A stretch of 64,000 bases of DNA, taken from assembly GCA_037389465.1 (NCBI GenBank), contig JAZARR010000064.1, positions 1-64,000 of the forward strand, read 5' to 3'. Within the stretch, counting starts at the first letter, position 1. Every line of letters begins with the position of its first letter. Source of the stretch: Baylisascaris procyonis. Its lineage: Eukaryota > Nematoda > Chromadorea > Rhabditida > Ascarididae. The notes beneath the pieces are model-generated. The model was not told the origin of the DNA, searched no databases, and was given only the letters and a program-made list of their open reading frames with translations. Below, piece by piece: positions 1-14,100 of the stretch. A program made the position numbers and the translations under genes.

Positions 1-1557
1 ACATCACACATCACTCGATTGCGGTGCTCGCCGTCAGATGGCTGTGCTCTATGCACGTATTCGGGTGGCACTTACAGGCAGTAAAGGGGTTGGGCAATCA
101 AGCACATGAGAGGCAGCTCAAACGACGATGAGCTGCTGTTCGCGCCAAGGAAGAACGCAACTTCGAGCTGCAAACAATTCGGCTCATTTTTATTTGCAGT
201 ACTGTTACTTGCGCGTTGCTCGTTGTCTTGTTGCAACAGCGTTGCTCTCTTCGCACTTGTTTCTTTCATCGTCATTTTATATTTCAATTTCATTTTGTTT
301 TTTTTGTTTTTTTTTTTGGGGGGGGGGGAGGTGGAGGTGAGGTTGTCATAGAATTCTACAGCAGATTTGCGTAAGATAAAGCGACAATTATTTTCGAAGT
401 CTGTAAGCATAGCTTAGGCGAATCTTCCCGTTTGCTTGTTGTGATGAACCTCTGCAAAGATTGGAAAGCAAAGCAATGTGCAAAGGTAAACAAGGGGGGA
501 GTCAGTGGCTTAGTTTGGTGCGAAGGCAAACAAGCAATAGGTCTGTGACTTATAGCCTTCTAAATCTTTTTTAATTTTATAGTTTTGAGCCACAAAACCA
601 TTTTGTTATTATACGCAAAGCATATAATTGGATGAGGACTACTGTGCAGCACCCAATTTTTTCCCACCTGCTCGACCAACTGAAACTCTCCACCGCAGTG
701 TTTAGTTTAAACGTCTTGGATGAAAATTTATGCTTTCCAAAGCGACACTTAGCCGTTTCTACTCTCTGAAATATGCGTTAAATACCTAAGGCGACGTGTT
801 TGGAAATCGATACGACCATACTGGAGTCTGGAAAATCCTGACTCAACTATGGCCAACCTCTTACGTTATTTCATTGCCACAAATACAATACCGTAAAACA
901 TTTGCCAGCCTTGGCCCAAGTGTTAAAAAGAATTATATTGGTATAACGCATACTTTGGTCTGCTTAATAGCACATAAGAGTCACACACTGGCTCCCTTAA
1001 TTTACGATATATCAGAACCTTTTATTATAAGGACACAACATTAGAAGAAATAATGCTAATGCAGAAATAATACAAATATTGCGATTTTGTTATGCGAAAT
1101 GCAAAATTGAAATACCTCATTTGCATTCCTGCCAAAACAATTTTTAGAAATGCTCATTCCGAGCATTTTCTATCGCTGAAATTTTGGCAACTATTCAGAG
1201 ATCGCCACCTTTCTTCACGATCTTCTTCATCCCTAAAACTCAGTTTGAATGTTTGCTAGGACCTAAAAGTAAGTACTATTTGGCTAGCCGTAATTTCAAT
1301 GCCTGACACTTTCTCTTTTAGTGATTTTTGATTGTAATTTATGGCCTCACGAAGAAATTTCAGCCGTTGCAGGTTTTTTGAAAGAATGAAGAAGAAAGAA
1401 ATCTTCATATACCATCGGGCGCTATCTTAGAGGAGTCTTCTGTTTCATTTTTCTTTAAAGTAGCTTTATTTATGAAACATTTGCTTGAAGCTGCAAGAGG
1501 GAAAATTTTTGATTTAAAACTCAGTGGAGAATACAAAATTAGAATAGTTAGACACAC
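1..1557. other. No supported gene
   Basis: I see no exon with convincing coding character or splice signals here. Open frames are short and overlap on both strands. The only distinctive structure is a T-rich then G-rich homopolymer run at about 295-330. Confidence 0.5.
295..330 (+). repeat. Poly-T / poly-G low-complexity tract
   Basis: Several runs of T are followed directly by about ten G and a short purine stretch. This is simple sequence with no gene attached. The open frames crossing it on both strands are artefacts of composition. Confidence 0.85.
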
Positions 1558-1705
1558 CTTTATTGAATAAGTAGAGCGGAACAAATCACTTTCATGGGCG
1601 AAATATTCGAATTGTTTTTGAGAATCGAAAATTGAAATGAGCTGCTGTGCGAACTGAGCGAATTTCAAATCAATATCGTTGTGCATTTTTCCACCACTTT
1701 CTTTT
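1558..1705 (-). CDS. Candidate internal exon, unrecognised protein
   Basis: On the minus strand a TTTTAG acceptor (before 1705) and an AAAG|GTGTGT donor (after 1558) bound a 148-nt open segment. It starts one base into a codon and ends in phase 0. It encodes about 49 residues, rich in Phe, Gln, Asp and Ser, without stops; the composition is soluble-protein-like. I do not recognise a family and did not find flanking exons that clearly join it. It could be a real internal exon of a gene running left, or a chance open segment. Confidence 0.3.
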
Positions 1706-3769
1706 CTAAAACCCGTATTGTAATAAGAACTGTACTGTACACACCATTCGATGCAGCAACTGAGAAAAAAAGCAACCGAAGACATAGGCGGTAGTTCAAT
1801 ATTGCGTGCGTTTTTGATTTTTAGTGGCTTTTAGAGGAATTAAATTTAATCGTTTTTTAAAGGATTTATTTTATTCATATTCAGTACTGACTCAGGTATT
1901 TATCAAAGGATCTTATTAGCAGTTTGTTAGGCTCGATAAAAACTAACGAAATATTCGCTAAGACAGAATTTTAAGATTAATAAACAATAGATGAGCGAAA
2001 ATAATTGCTCTTTTGTATAACCGCGCGCTGCTGCCAATTTGCCTACATAACGGTCCGCCGAATTCTTACTGAATGGAGCACATTGTTTGCATTTTCATTT
2101 GAATTGGGCATTATGCCATCTCCTGTATGCTGATTACGAATGCTCAAACTTTGAGCTTTCCTTATAACGTAAATTTCATCTTGTATGGTGTGGTAGGTAC
2201 GAGTATTACGCTTTTTCTTGGAATAGTAATAAACTGTAATGAGAAGTGCAATAGAAGCATTACGCTCGTAGAGAATCAGTTGTCACATCGACTGTATATT
2301 ATACGGATTTATAGCGAAGAAAAATAACAGGAAATGTTTTGTTTCGTTTTTAAGCTGCAGCATAGAGTGTGATCAGTAATGAGTCGAACAACTTCTAATT
2401 CTTTTTTTTTTTTTTTTTTTTTTTGATTGTTTTTGTCTTGCCAGATTTTAGCTGTCGGTCGAAGAGCAAAATGGAACAGTTAAGGAACTTAATTTTTCGT
2501 TCTCTTCAGCATATCTATGATTATACTTTTGTTTCCAACGAGAGAATAGGAAACGGTAAATCAACTTTATCATAGGAACAAATATTTGCTTTTTTGTGAT
2601 CGTTTTCTTTCATAATGGAATGATTGGTGTATATGAAGACTGATTCAGCACCTAAGCCCAATAGAAGTGTTAACCGCATGCAGGGAGATCTACTACAGTA
2701 ATATATTTATTTGTTTATCTTAATGCTTCCTAAACTCTCTTATTGCTTTTAAAACTGGATTTCTCTGCTCGATTAGTTGATCTGCGTTGAATTTCGTTGA
2801 TAGCTTATACGATTCTTTCATTGTTTATTAATTATCTTTAGAAAAAATGTTCAATCTGAATATTAATTTCATTCTAACGTTACATCTCTCTTATCAGTTT
2901 TATAATATTTCATATTGGACTATGTTTTGATCGAATTTTTTTTAGTTATTGCGTGCTAGCAAAAACCCCACATTAGGGGCTGTCTTAATTTCATTAAGTT
3001 GCGTTTCGGTGTTTCACTTCCTTTGATATGATTTTATTAGCAAATTTAATGTTTCATCTATCAAACGTTCATTTGGAATATGCGTGAAACTTTATTAATG
3101 CGCACGCATTGAAAGTTGCAATTAAATGAACATCTCTTTGTGGCGCTAAGTATATTAAATCGTTCGTGATCCGTGGGAGGCAATTGATTTTGCATTCCAG
3201 TAAGCTGTTTTATTTATAGTTCCTTTACGCTCGATAGAAAACACATCACTGAACTAAGTCTCCTTTTAGCATCGCACGGAATTTGAGCGCCTTGGTCCTA
3301 TCCTATACGCTTCGATTGTGTGACTCAGATTTGCACAGAACTCTTCGTTTTTTTTTTACGATTGCCTACACTTGTTGCCGCAATACTGTCAACTGTTATT
3401 TATGAATGGTTTATGCTAGTAGCGAGCGGTGGGCCGAGCAATGAAGTGCTTTATTGTAACACATATATCTTTGTTATGCTTAACAGTGCTATGCACATTG
3501 ACAAGCTGAGATAGGTAAAAGCAAATGGGATCTCTGCCAAAAGAGTACTGTGGCATCTGAATCAGGAAAACTGAGGCTCAAAAAATAATCCACGTTCCTT
3601 GTAAATGTGCAAATGCGAAAGCCAAGCTGCAAATGAAGCTAGCGATGTTTTTGTGTTGTACATGTGTCTTGGCGTACGGTGGGATGAATATGTATGAAGG
3701 GCAACAACAATAACGAAAGTTGACAAATTTTTGCACACTTTCGCGCATGAGGCGTATGCGTTCGCTTGT

Positions 3770-4220
3770 GCATACGTGTTTTTTTTTGCGGTGACGCACC
3801 AGACTGGCGAGGCGTCGGCGCGATGCGACAACGGCGATCTGGGGACAAGAGTAGCCGTTCGCTGAGGGAAACTTGTTTCGCCTCGACTCCCGGCTCCGGT
3901 TTCTTTAATGAGAGCGGCGCTGACCTTTCGTTGTTTCGCAGCAAGAAATGTTTTCGACACTAACCAGCTGAAAGTGAACGTCAGCCCACTGCGATAATTT
4001 CATGGTGGCAATTTCGCATAGCGGTCCGCATAAATTAAACGTCCAGGGGATGCATCATTCAGCCGAACTACCCGGTCCCAAATGTGAACGACACACCTGC
4101 ATCCATGTGCACCTCCGCAGAACATCGTTATCCAATTTTTTGCACTCCCTCGCTTCGTTTCTTCTACCTCCGTCCGCACTCACCTTCCCATTTCTCCCCT
4201 CCCCAGTCCTTCCCCCTAAC
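3770..4220. other. GC-richer block in AT-rich surroundings
   Basis: Base composition rises noticeably, with many CG dinucleotides at 3780-3920 and pyrimidine-rich CCTCC/TTCCC runs at 4140-4220. Overlapping open frames on both strands (up to about 130 codons) come from the composition and do not look like one protein. A promoter or 5' leader of an unlocated gene is possible but unproven. Confidence 0.3.
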
Positions 4221-4385
4221 TTATCCAACAGCAAGTTATGTCTGTGAGTGAGCCATTTCAGTATCACACCTCACGAAAAATTAGCTTTCAAAGCACCACT
4301 CCTTCTTAACAATGCTGCGTTTGCATAATACCGTTGATCAACGATTGCTCCTTTCTGATTGGCCTATCTGGCGACCCACTTTTAT

Positions 4386-4453
4386 CTGGTATTTGAAGTA
4401 CTGTAGAATTTTACCCTTCTCTGGTATTTGGAATACTGTAGAATTTTACCCTC
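4386..4453 (+). repeat. Two-copy tandem repeat, 35-bp period
   Basis: The unit beginning CTGGTATTTG and ending TAGAATTTTACCCT occurs twice head to tail (starts at 4386 and 4421) with only a few differences. It is a small local duplication. Confidence 0.8.
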
Positions 4454-7400
4454 GTGCAGGAGCTTTCCTTATTTAAATTGCCTTAATTTCTGTTTAGATT
4501 ACTAGTGTCATACATGAGAATACCTGCTGCTGAATCAGTGATCAATTGCTTGCAAATCAGTGGAAGGGAAAGGTCTGAGGTACTATATAAAATTGCGCCT
4601 AATTCCCTCCATAATTGTAAACTCTGTGAGCATTACGCTGATTGTTTTTTTAACGCATTTTCGTAATTTTTTATTTTTGCTAAGAACATTCTAGTTAGAA
4701 AAAGATTAAACGATGTTCTTTTTAGTATAAATGCACATGCAAATCTTGTCACTAGCGCATCTAAGGTGAAAAAAAAAAGGAAGCAAACGACACATTTAAA
4801 ATTTTTTAATCGAAATGGGAAAGAATACAAAGAGATCGTTACGAAAAGTATCGCACCTCACGTTTTGCAGATTATTGCGGAAATTGCTCAAATCCAGATT
4901 ATACTCTCACAAAATCTATAGGATTTCACTGATGAATAAATAATGTCTGTTTACCATACTAAAAGCTTAATTGAAAAACCTGTCCCTTCTGAGCAGCTCT
5001 TTGATATATGAAAAATTGGAAAATGTCCTCTTAGAACGAAAAAACATTCAAATGTGTTAATTAAGTCCGCAAAAAAAAAAGACTTGCAGGAATGGGCACA
5101 CTTCGTAACTGAACTGATTCTTTTTTCTTCACAAGATAGCAGGAAAATAATTGAAAAATTTTCCACATTCTTTAAGAAAAAAAAATGAGCTTCATAAATT
5201 CAACATAAGACTCAGCACAGTCTTGGTGTTCACATTATCCTATGTTCCTTTTAGTATATTTAACTACAGAAAAAGAAATGCAAGCACATTTTTGTGGATG
5301 ATAGAAGCGCTTAGGCATGTTTATGAGTACAATTTTGATATGCTTCTTGCACTCCTCTCTTGCACTGTTAACATTCAAAGTATGTGAATAAGAAGACCGA
5401 TTATGCGTTTATGGAAAGTGAACGTCGCTATGAAAGTCGTGACTATATTTTTCCAATTCCGGAGTTTAATAAATTTTGCAACCGTTTATTTCAACAAGTC
5501 TCGTTTTTAGTTTAGATGATATACTTACTTTTTATTTCGAAATCTCTTCCAAGATCTGGTTCAGGCGAAAGATCGATGCTGGCTCAGGCGAAAGAAGCTC
5601 GTTCCAAAAACGATTGCTTTTATTGCGGGGTCATATTTCTTTAATGCGCTGATAGCCGGGGAGAGGGAAGAAGTGGATAGAGATTCATGGGAAAAGCATT
5701 TCTTTTCGAATATTTTAATACCGGAACATCATCTTCACACTTCAAAACTTAGTAAGCGCTATGGGAGTTTTCTACAGTTTTTAGGCCGTTTGCTCTCGTC
5801 TTACCTTCCCAAAAAGAATTTACGGATATTTTCACTCAAGTGTTATATCTATCTATGCTATTGCCTTAAAATTAGCCATTTTATTATCTAGTTCAACACT
5901 GTCTCCTAAATCGGAGTGTATTTCCTGTGCATTGATTGCGGGTCGCTAATTATCCAATGGGCGTCTCATCTGGCAGCAGTGCACAGTAGTTCTGCTGAAG
6001 GGACTAAACAAGGTTGGCTTGATTGATACGCCAATATCGATTTGTTGTTATTGTAATTGCAAATCATATTTTTCATTTTATTCTTATTCGACAAGAAAAA
6101 CAGCCCTATCGAAAATGCTGACTTCATTTTACGGATCACATCTCCCATAGAAGTCACAGAGTGATGCTAGAAGTACTCATGTGCTAATTATTTTTTTCGA
6201 AAAACGTTTATCAATTTTCTTAGACGTGCTCATTGTATGCTGTGGAATATTCAGTGGAGAACTGTTACAGCTTGTTGCGAAAGTGAAAGTTCAGGAAAGT
6301 GATCTGAGAGATTTTAGAAAAAAAAGTCTTTTAGGTTTCTCGTTTCTTTAAAAGATGCTTTAAATTCTGTGGACATTGAAACAATTGACAAGCAAAGGGT
6401 AAATGGTGGTACCATTTGTTGGCCCTTCTAAATGCATCTTTGAAACTGGAATTTCTTTAATGGGCAGAAAACGTACTTTGAAAATATTTTCACCTAAATT
6501 AGCGCTAAGCATTCCATTCAGTAAGAAAAAGTGAATATGTTTATGGCATCCTCTTTTTTGTTGCCTTCTTTCTTGATCGTTTGTTGAGGACATCCTAAAA
6601 ATATATCAAAAATATTAGCATCTTTCCATTGGCAAAATGTAATCTTTGCAATTCGTCACGTCGTTTCGACCACAAATCAAATCATTCGCATATTTGCTTG
6701 AAAGAAATTTTTTTGTTAATTTCAAGCGAAAATCTGAGAAATGCGCAAAGAAAGCAATAAAAACAACGGTCCAGTCATGTAGAAATGGGGAAAAGAAAAG
6801 ATCAATAGCAACAAATGTTTTCGATTAAATAGTACTATTTTAAACTAATAAAATCTTCTTCTTATGCCATCCTCCTTCTCCGCTCATCCAGAGAGCTCAC
6901 AAAATTCATCCCACAAGGCGCCACTCCTTAAAATAGCTTATTAGCGTTCAGAAACCTAACCAGACGTGACGCAAATTTTGAAAGTGCACCATTTTCGTTG
7001 TCCTCTAAAAAGACACTTTCTTTCGATATTCAGGGCGGCATAGACCTTTTCTTGAAGAGCTCTAGACGAAATCCGTGCTTTCTGAGATTGCTAAGGGTTG
7101 ATTCTATGTACTTGTTGATCCGTTATTGAAAGCAATTTTGAAAAGGCTACTATAGGTCTTTGATTACGCCAAAGCAAAGGGACGACTTAGGTGAAGAGAT
7201 TAATGAGCAAACATGTAATAAGGAATTTGAGGGCAGCTTCCATTGTTCGATTCTTCGAAGAACACGCATTCAAGAGGTATCATGAGCGGCAACGCTTATA
7301 TAATGCTTGAAGCAAGTCTTTCATAGGGTTTAGGTTAACGTTTACCCGTAAGGGTATCATGAGAGCCAACAACATAAAACTCTGACAATTCGAGTAAATT

Positions 7401-9078
7401 ACATTGGCTTGGATAGCAGATTTAATGATCGAAGGCAGTTGACTCTATTGATGGCCTAACAGGCGAAAATGTAAGCATAAACTCTGAGAAACATGCACTT
7501 TACAGTTTTACACGCAAGGTCGAGAGTAACCGCTGATCCTATCGTCTACTCCAATAGATAGTGCTGTGGACGCACCACTCTACCGTCGAAAATATTTTCA
7601 TTTGCGCTTGAACTGAGCTAGTTGGCAAGACGGACTATGCAGATTTGGATGGAAAACTACGTTGAGGTCTGGTCGGAAAGCATGCCACGTCAGGGAAGCA
7701 CTAGAGGCTCTCGAAACTTGCTAAGTAACTTGTGAGGTTTTAGCACATCATCGCATTGCTTAGTTACGTAATAATTGAAAATGGCGGATTAGATAACCAT
7801 ACTACATACCAATGATGATAACCGAAAATTCTTTCTATCGTAATCGACCGATGGTATTGGATTACAAGCGAAAGTTGATTGAAATTGAACGTATTTCAAG
7901 CACTTCAGTTACCTAGCAATCGATGCCATCTAGTTAAAATTGAATTTGGACTAATTCCGGTCGAAACTGAATGCATTTCAAAAGTTTCGGTTAGTTGTTG
8001 AACAAAAACGTTCATTTGAAACGGAATCTTCGGTTGCATAATGAAGAAAGACCAGGAAAAAGGGTGTCGAATTCGGGTCGGTAAATTCATCCGCGTTTCG
8101 TGTTGCTTTATTCCAACAGTAGCAGGAAAAGCAGGAAATAGTTACGTGGTCGAGGACAGTAACGGTGCGAGCGCTGAAAAGTAATGTAATTTACGACTTG
8201 AAGAACATCTCTTAATATTTAATTACAGTTCATCTCGCTTTATCGCTGTATATGGGAAAATGACACTTCAGAATCCCATAAACTTTGCAAGATAAATTTT
8301 TTTTTTCTGCTAAGAGATAATGAACAACAATTTTTCGTTCAAGAATAGTTGAGCAGGTTGACTTCCTATGAAATCACATGACTAACCTCCAGTGTTCTTA
8401 TGCACGTTTGCACTTACAATGGGATTATAGCGTCGTCATGCATCGCGTATGGCCGCTTATGTGAACACATCTTTATTGGCTAGTAAGCCAACCCTGTTAG
8501 AGTTGTGAGTTTCGTTGGGTGCAATTTAACACGATAGGGTGGTTCCACTACCGAATTTCATTAGATGCGTCAACCCCAATGGTGACAGAGGCATAAAGGC
8601 GCAAAAATATTGGTATGCGTTTTGCTATCGGCCAGTTTTTTATTTTACAGCGGCGCAGAAGCACATAACAAGCATACTCCAGTAGCACACTTAGTAAATT
8701 CGAGAAGCGACTGACCTGCTAACTCTAAACGCAAAAGTACACATCGTTTCATCCGCTTTAGCATGTTTTTGCGCTTGTTCTTAGAAGAATTTTCAAAGTT
8801 ATGGCTGCGCATATTATACACTTTTTGTGGTATTTTCAAGAGGTATTTGGTGCTCAAGATTTTGCTTGCAACTGCAGGCCCTTTCTAGATTATTGTTTGA
8901 CGAGAACCTTGCCACTGGTTGTCATGAAATAAAGCAGAGTTAAACGTGTCGTTATCGTTATATTCTCTTTCTTATGGTTGCTTTCGGGCGTTGTTTCCAC
9001 CACCTTTGTTTATAACACAGCTCAGATTTCGCTTGCCTAGGATTTTGTTGAACTCAGAAGATACCGTAGAGATTTTGT

Positions 9079-9400
9079 TCAATGGCGCAGGCCTCGGTTC
9101 TTCCTAGGCGGGGTATTGGTTAACGTAGGCTGACCATTTTTCTGCATGGCCAAAGCCACCCTTTCCCTGTTCAAGCGAAAGTTGCCCGACCACGTCTTCC
9201 TAGACGTCAGCGAGTGGGAGTCAGGGCCACGCATTTGGCTTCGTCCATAGAACCCATCCTCTCCTTCGAATTGGCCCGGCCACCTGTTTGCATGTTTGCA
9301 TGTAGCCGAGAAAATGCTTTCCCTCGAGCGCGGACCTGCTTTCTCTTTCCACGTCGCCGAATCGCGGCTGAGGCCAAATTTAACCATACGCATCACCACC
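9079..9400. other. GC-richer block upstream of ets-4-like gene
   Basis: This block is clearly more GC-rich than its flanks and carries open frames on both strands (about 106 codons minus, 88 plus), none recognisable. It lies 1.4 kb before the first exon I assign to the ETS gene, so an upstream non-coding exon or control region is conceivable. No core promoter motif was identified. Confidence 0.25.
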
Positions 9401-10822
9401 GGAAATGTTTTCCGCTCTTCTTATTGGCATCTAACCCAGCATTGTTGATGTTAGTGCTATGTAACGTTACATATAATTAAAAAACGTATTACTTTGCAGC
9501 GCTCTAAGCTGTCGCGAACATCAGTATTTCAGAGCGAAATTCGTTTTACTCTCAGTTTATCGAAAAGTTTTAAGAAGCATGAACCATCATCATACAGCAA
9601 GCCAAAAATATACCTGAAAGGCCAAATCAGCATATCGCAAGAACTTCAGGTATACTAGTATAGTTGTAGATCTGAAATTATACATGCAGAAATAATAGTG
9701 TTTATACAGCTCATAAACGCGTTGAATGTATGGCGTGGAATTTCTCAAGTATGTCGTAAGAACACCAGGAGATATGAACCCCGCTTGAGTTTATAATTTC
9801 TGACGATCGGTTTTTGAAATTATAAAAGAAAAACGTTTGTACGAACTCTACGAGACTGTTCATATGCGACGCCGTAAGTAGTACCCGAATGACGAATTTT
9901 GTTAAGGTGGGATAACAAATTTTGCTAAGAAAAAGGAAGTGGGTGAAATAGAGGATGAGGACCAATAAATTGAGTGGCAAGCGGGTGAAACTCGAAGGTG
10001 AAACTCTGCACCCAAGAAAGATGACTTTTAGCTTCTAAATTTTCTACCTCAGTCGGCGTGTGTTTAGCGATATGCGTTTGCATTTGCGTATGACAAATGA
10101 CTTTACTTAATCTCTTTGCTGAGGTTGATAAACTTTCGAGCCATGCCGTAAAGGACACCTTTTGCTGGAGTTAAGCAACTCTTGGTGCATAGCAAAGAAA
10201 TATGCTGCAGTAATAAAAGCCTTGGTTAGGCGTAACATTTGCTTCGGACTTGAATGCGCGATAGCAGTGTAATGACTAGCCGTTGATCGACTTTTGGAAT
10301 AGCTAAATGCAGCTACTACACGGCGTGAAAATTCAGATGCTGAGAAATTATAGTTGATATGACATCGACTGATTTGATCATTTGATGCAAATGCTGCCAA
10401 ATATCGAATGGGTTCCAAAACCATAAACGATGATGTCAGGGAACATTGGATTTCATGAAACCCTTGGATACCATTCCTTCCATTTCGTAGCGAGATCTCA
10501 GTTGAGCGTCTATCTCCAATGTGATTGTTTTTGTACTGTACGTATATTCTGTGAGCGTTTGACTTCGAATACTGTGGTATGTATAGTAAAGTAATATTCT
10601 TTAAAGGCATGAACGCTCCGGGGATCACAAGCAGGAGCCCACAGAACTGAAGCGTTCGAATTTTGGATTGTGCAGTTCTCTAGAATCAAAGTCGACTGCA
10701 TTGATCGCTTATGAGAACTGAGAAAGAAGTAATATTGTGAAGACGGAACGCATATTTTGCGGGCGCTTTCTTCTATAACAATCGGCGCCCTTTCCTCGCT
10801 CATCGATATTCTCGCATCAACA

Positions 10823-11110
10823 ATGTTGACTAATGGAGGCACGCTGGAGGATTATAGATGGAACTCGTTAAGTCCATCGCCACTTTCAGAGAACGACGAG
10901 GAAGAAGAATATTGTCGTGCGATAAAAATTGAGCATCCTTTCGAGGTAGACGATGAATCGTTTTTTCGCAACGCACCATCTACAGGTGTTACTCACCAGA
11001 TGCAGAAGCGTCCGACACCATGCACCACAATCCCACTCGCTTCGTGTGCCACCGCTGCAGCGTCGCTTTCTTCCGCTTTCTGCAAGCGCTCGAATGGGTT
11101 TACTAAATCG
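10823..11110 (+). CDS. ets-4: Putative first coding exon of ets-4-like gene
   Basis: Open frame from ATG 10823 (the frame stays open further 5') to a strong donor TCG|GTGAGT at 11110/11111, phase 0. It encodes about 96 residues: an acidic stretch (NDEEEEY) followed by Thr/Ala/Ser-rich sequence, typical of a transactivation region. The frame happens to continue through TG-rich DNA, but that part reads as low-complexity Cys/Val/Ala and is taken as intron. It joins the next assigned exon in phase only if that exon starts at 14917, or if a small exon lies between (one option starts at 14641 after GATCAG). Assignment to this gene rests on position and strand. Confidence 0.5.
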
Positions 11111-14100
11111 GTGAGTATCACTGCTAAATGTCTTTTCGTTCTTTGTGTCCTCGGTGAGCGGGCCTGCGTTGCCCGGAGATTATGCATCATGCTGAAATTT
11201 TTTCTACTGTTTTGCAAATTCGCGTTGCATGCGCCGGAACGTTCAGATGTGTCTGCGTGCGTTTGTGTGTGTGCGTCTGCGTGTGCCTGCGTACATGTGG
11301 GCCTGTGCGCGTTCGTCTGCGTCTATATTTGTCTGTGTTTGCCATGCCTTCCTAATGTGTCTGTGTGCACTCATGTGTATTTGTGCGTGCGTGAGTGTGT
11401 GTCTGCATGCATGCGTCTATATATGCCCGTGTGGCCGCATTTATCAACAGATGTGCTCATTTTCAGTAGTTCCTATGCGTACAGTAATTTTCATCATAAG
11501 CTGACCTCCCTCACCGTATCTCAAATAGGTTGACCTGCTGTACTATCTTTCAAGTTGATCCATTAATTCCTGAACTATTCGTAATTGCCTACAGTAGGTA
11601 AGAATTTGCGTACATTTTACACTCCGTCGAGTTGCCTTCTTCAACGGTTCGGATGGGAAATTCGAGCCTTTTGTAGAAGATTTGCACGAGTGCTAACTTT
11701 GAACAAAAAAAAAAGAATGCATTGTTTCGGGTATTTCATTATTTGTTGGTGATTCACGATGGTGGTTAGTTCACTGCGTCGGATTGCAAAAGCGCATATT
11801 GTGCCAAAACTCATCTGGTACGTTTCCACTTAGTTGTTTCTATGTGATAATCTTCGCACTTTTTTTTAATGCGTTAGAGCTTTTCATGGAATGTGTTGTT
11901 TCTCTAACGCCTTCGTCAGCGTATTTGTTCAAAACGCCGGAATCATATGTAAAAGGATGAACGCCTACGAATGCAGTGAATAAGAAAATGTGGTTCAAAA
12001 AATTAACGAGAATTTGAGATTCGAACGATCAGAAACGGAGTAATAAGAGTTTGTACGGAAAGATCTATGCCAGGTGTCACACTTAAGGACAAGTCTTCAG
12101 AACTCACACTAATTAACAGACCTACAGAAGGCCTATACTCTTGGGCGTCTCTACGTATGAAGTCATCTGTGCTAATGAAGAGAATCTGATGGCGTATGGG
12201 AAAGGGATATCCAACGTGCTTGTGTGTGTGGTGGTATTTAGGTTTATATCTGATTTAATGAGGGTCTAATCGATTATGTGATATTATATGATCTGAAAGA
12301 AAATTCCGTAATTACCAATATCCCTAAATTTGGCGTATTTTACTAAAGGTGAGGTTAATTTCGCTCTTAAATTTTGGGATTGCACACTGATGTGTACAGC
12401 TTCTGGAATGTATGAAAGTAAGTTTTTTTTCGATGTTATGGTAAGAGGGGAGTTAGTTTATTCGAAAAGCAAGCTTACTGAAGGGGATGAGTTACTCAGG
12501 GTTTTGCAGTGCTGTGCGTGGTGTTTGGCGATGCGCGGTCTCATCAGAGCTAGGCACAACTTGTGAATCGCAAACTAGAAATGCAGCATTGAATTAAAAA
12601 CATGAAACGCTGTAAAAAGTGTTCATGCGTGGTGCAGCTGCCGTGTGCAAGCAGGTGACAGAGGTGGCTGGCTCCCTCTCGACACGGTGCCCTCACTATT
12701 CGACTTTTGCTTGCTCTCCCTCTGTCGCTTACACAGCTTTTCTTTACATCATTCGGTGGTTTATTGAGCTTGGCAGCTTCTGCGATAGGCATCCTAGAGC
12801 CAACCAGTGCATAACAATTCTTCCATTTTGGCGCCATTTTTTCCCGTTTTCTGACTCGGAGCACTGCACTTTATCAGCTCACGCATTTGTCCAGAACCGC
12901 TTCAGCGATACTCACAGGAATCAGAACTGTTTGGAAATGCGAATAAGTTGGCTGTCATTGTAAGCGTTAATGCTTATGTATAAGTCCGTAATTCGATGTA
13001 CCAGGTAAACATTACCTTTTTATAGTGTAGAGCGTTTGCGATATTAGAAAATGAAGTCCTTACTTCAGTGGATTGATACTTTATATGTGAAGCAAAAAGA
13101 ATGCCCTGATAAATTAGCAGAAAATTTGAAAGTGAAGCGCTTTCTCATCACGCCTCTTATTTCATTCCGGGATTCAGTTCATCTTCGTCGTTTATTTTAA
13201 GTAGTTGAGCAATCTCCGATAGTATTTTTCACAATGCAACCGACAATTTTTATAATTATTTCCCATCAACTTTTGCAGTGTAAATTCTTTTAAATTCCTA
13301 AGTGAATGGGCGGTTTTTCGATTTTTCTATGTTTTGGGGAATGCTGTGAATGCGTCAAGGTTTGAAACATGCCTACGCTTGGCTGCTTCCTTATATTCTT
13401 ATTTATTGGCCAGATCCATGCCTTAAAATTACGACCAAATTAATTGTCGCGTGTGAGAATGTTAACAATAGTTTCTTAAGAAATACTTTTCAGTATAGTT
13501 CAAGGATCATGAATTTAATTGGTAAACACAGCAATAAATGTGTGAATTAGCGCATTCATGCATAATATATTTGTTATTTGGCTGCTCAACAAGTTCTGTC
13601 TCTCCGAGAAGCGAAAACTTCCTACTATTAAAAAAAATATTTTAAACCCTTTCATAGGAGTGATAGTATAGCGAAGTGAAGATATGCCGAAAAAGTTGTG
13701 ACGTTCATAATTAAGGTGGTGAATCGGCCTAAAGATAGATGTGTCTGTGATGAAGCGCCTAAATTGCCAAGGAACGAACAGGAATCTCATCCGTGTATAC
13801 GAACCCATATGGTTTTGAATGGTTCCACGGTGCGCGCTTGGCGACTCGGTGGTTTCAACTTACTAAACCAAAAGCTAAGGCGCTGATCTTCTCAACCACC
13901 CTCCTTCATAGCTGGCCACCCTGTCACTCACGACTGACCACCTCGTTAATTGCAACCTGTTCTGTGCAAGTAATCAGGACAGAAATATTCTACTAGTTGA
14001 GAAATTTCCAGCCGAGCAAAGACGTAACACATCGACTCGCAAAGAAATTCTCAAGCAGCTCGCATTTGTGCAAAATGAACATTATAAATGATACGAACGA

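Larger units (their letters stand above)
1706..9078. other. Long gene-poor stretch
   Basis: AT-rich DNA with only short, unsupported open frames. It contains a 23-base poly-T tract (2402-2424), a GC-richer block (3770-4220), a 35-bp tandem duplication (4386-4453) and a small repeated motif near 5562-5598 (two copies of a TTCAGGCGAAAGA-like unit). I see no RNA gene or exon chain. Confidence 0.5.

Noticed and set aside
10107..10628. 173-codon minus-strand open frame
   Set aside because: Composition is not protein-like, no motif is seen, and the length is about what one expects once by chance in 64 kb on both strands.
11111..11533. Continuation of the 10.8-kb open frame (258 codons in total)
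   Set aside because: It crosses a strong GTGAGT donor and then reads only through TG-rich simple sequence.
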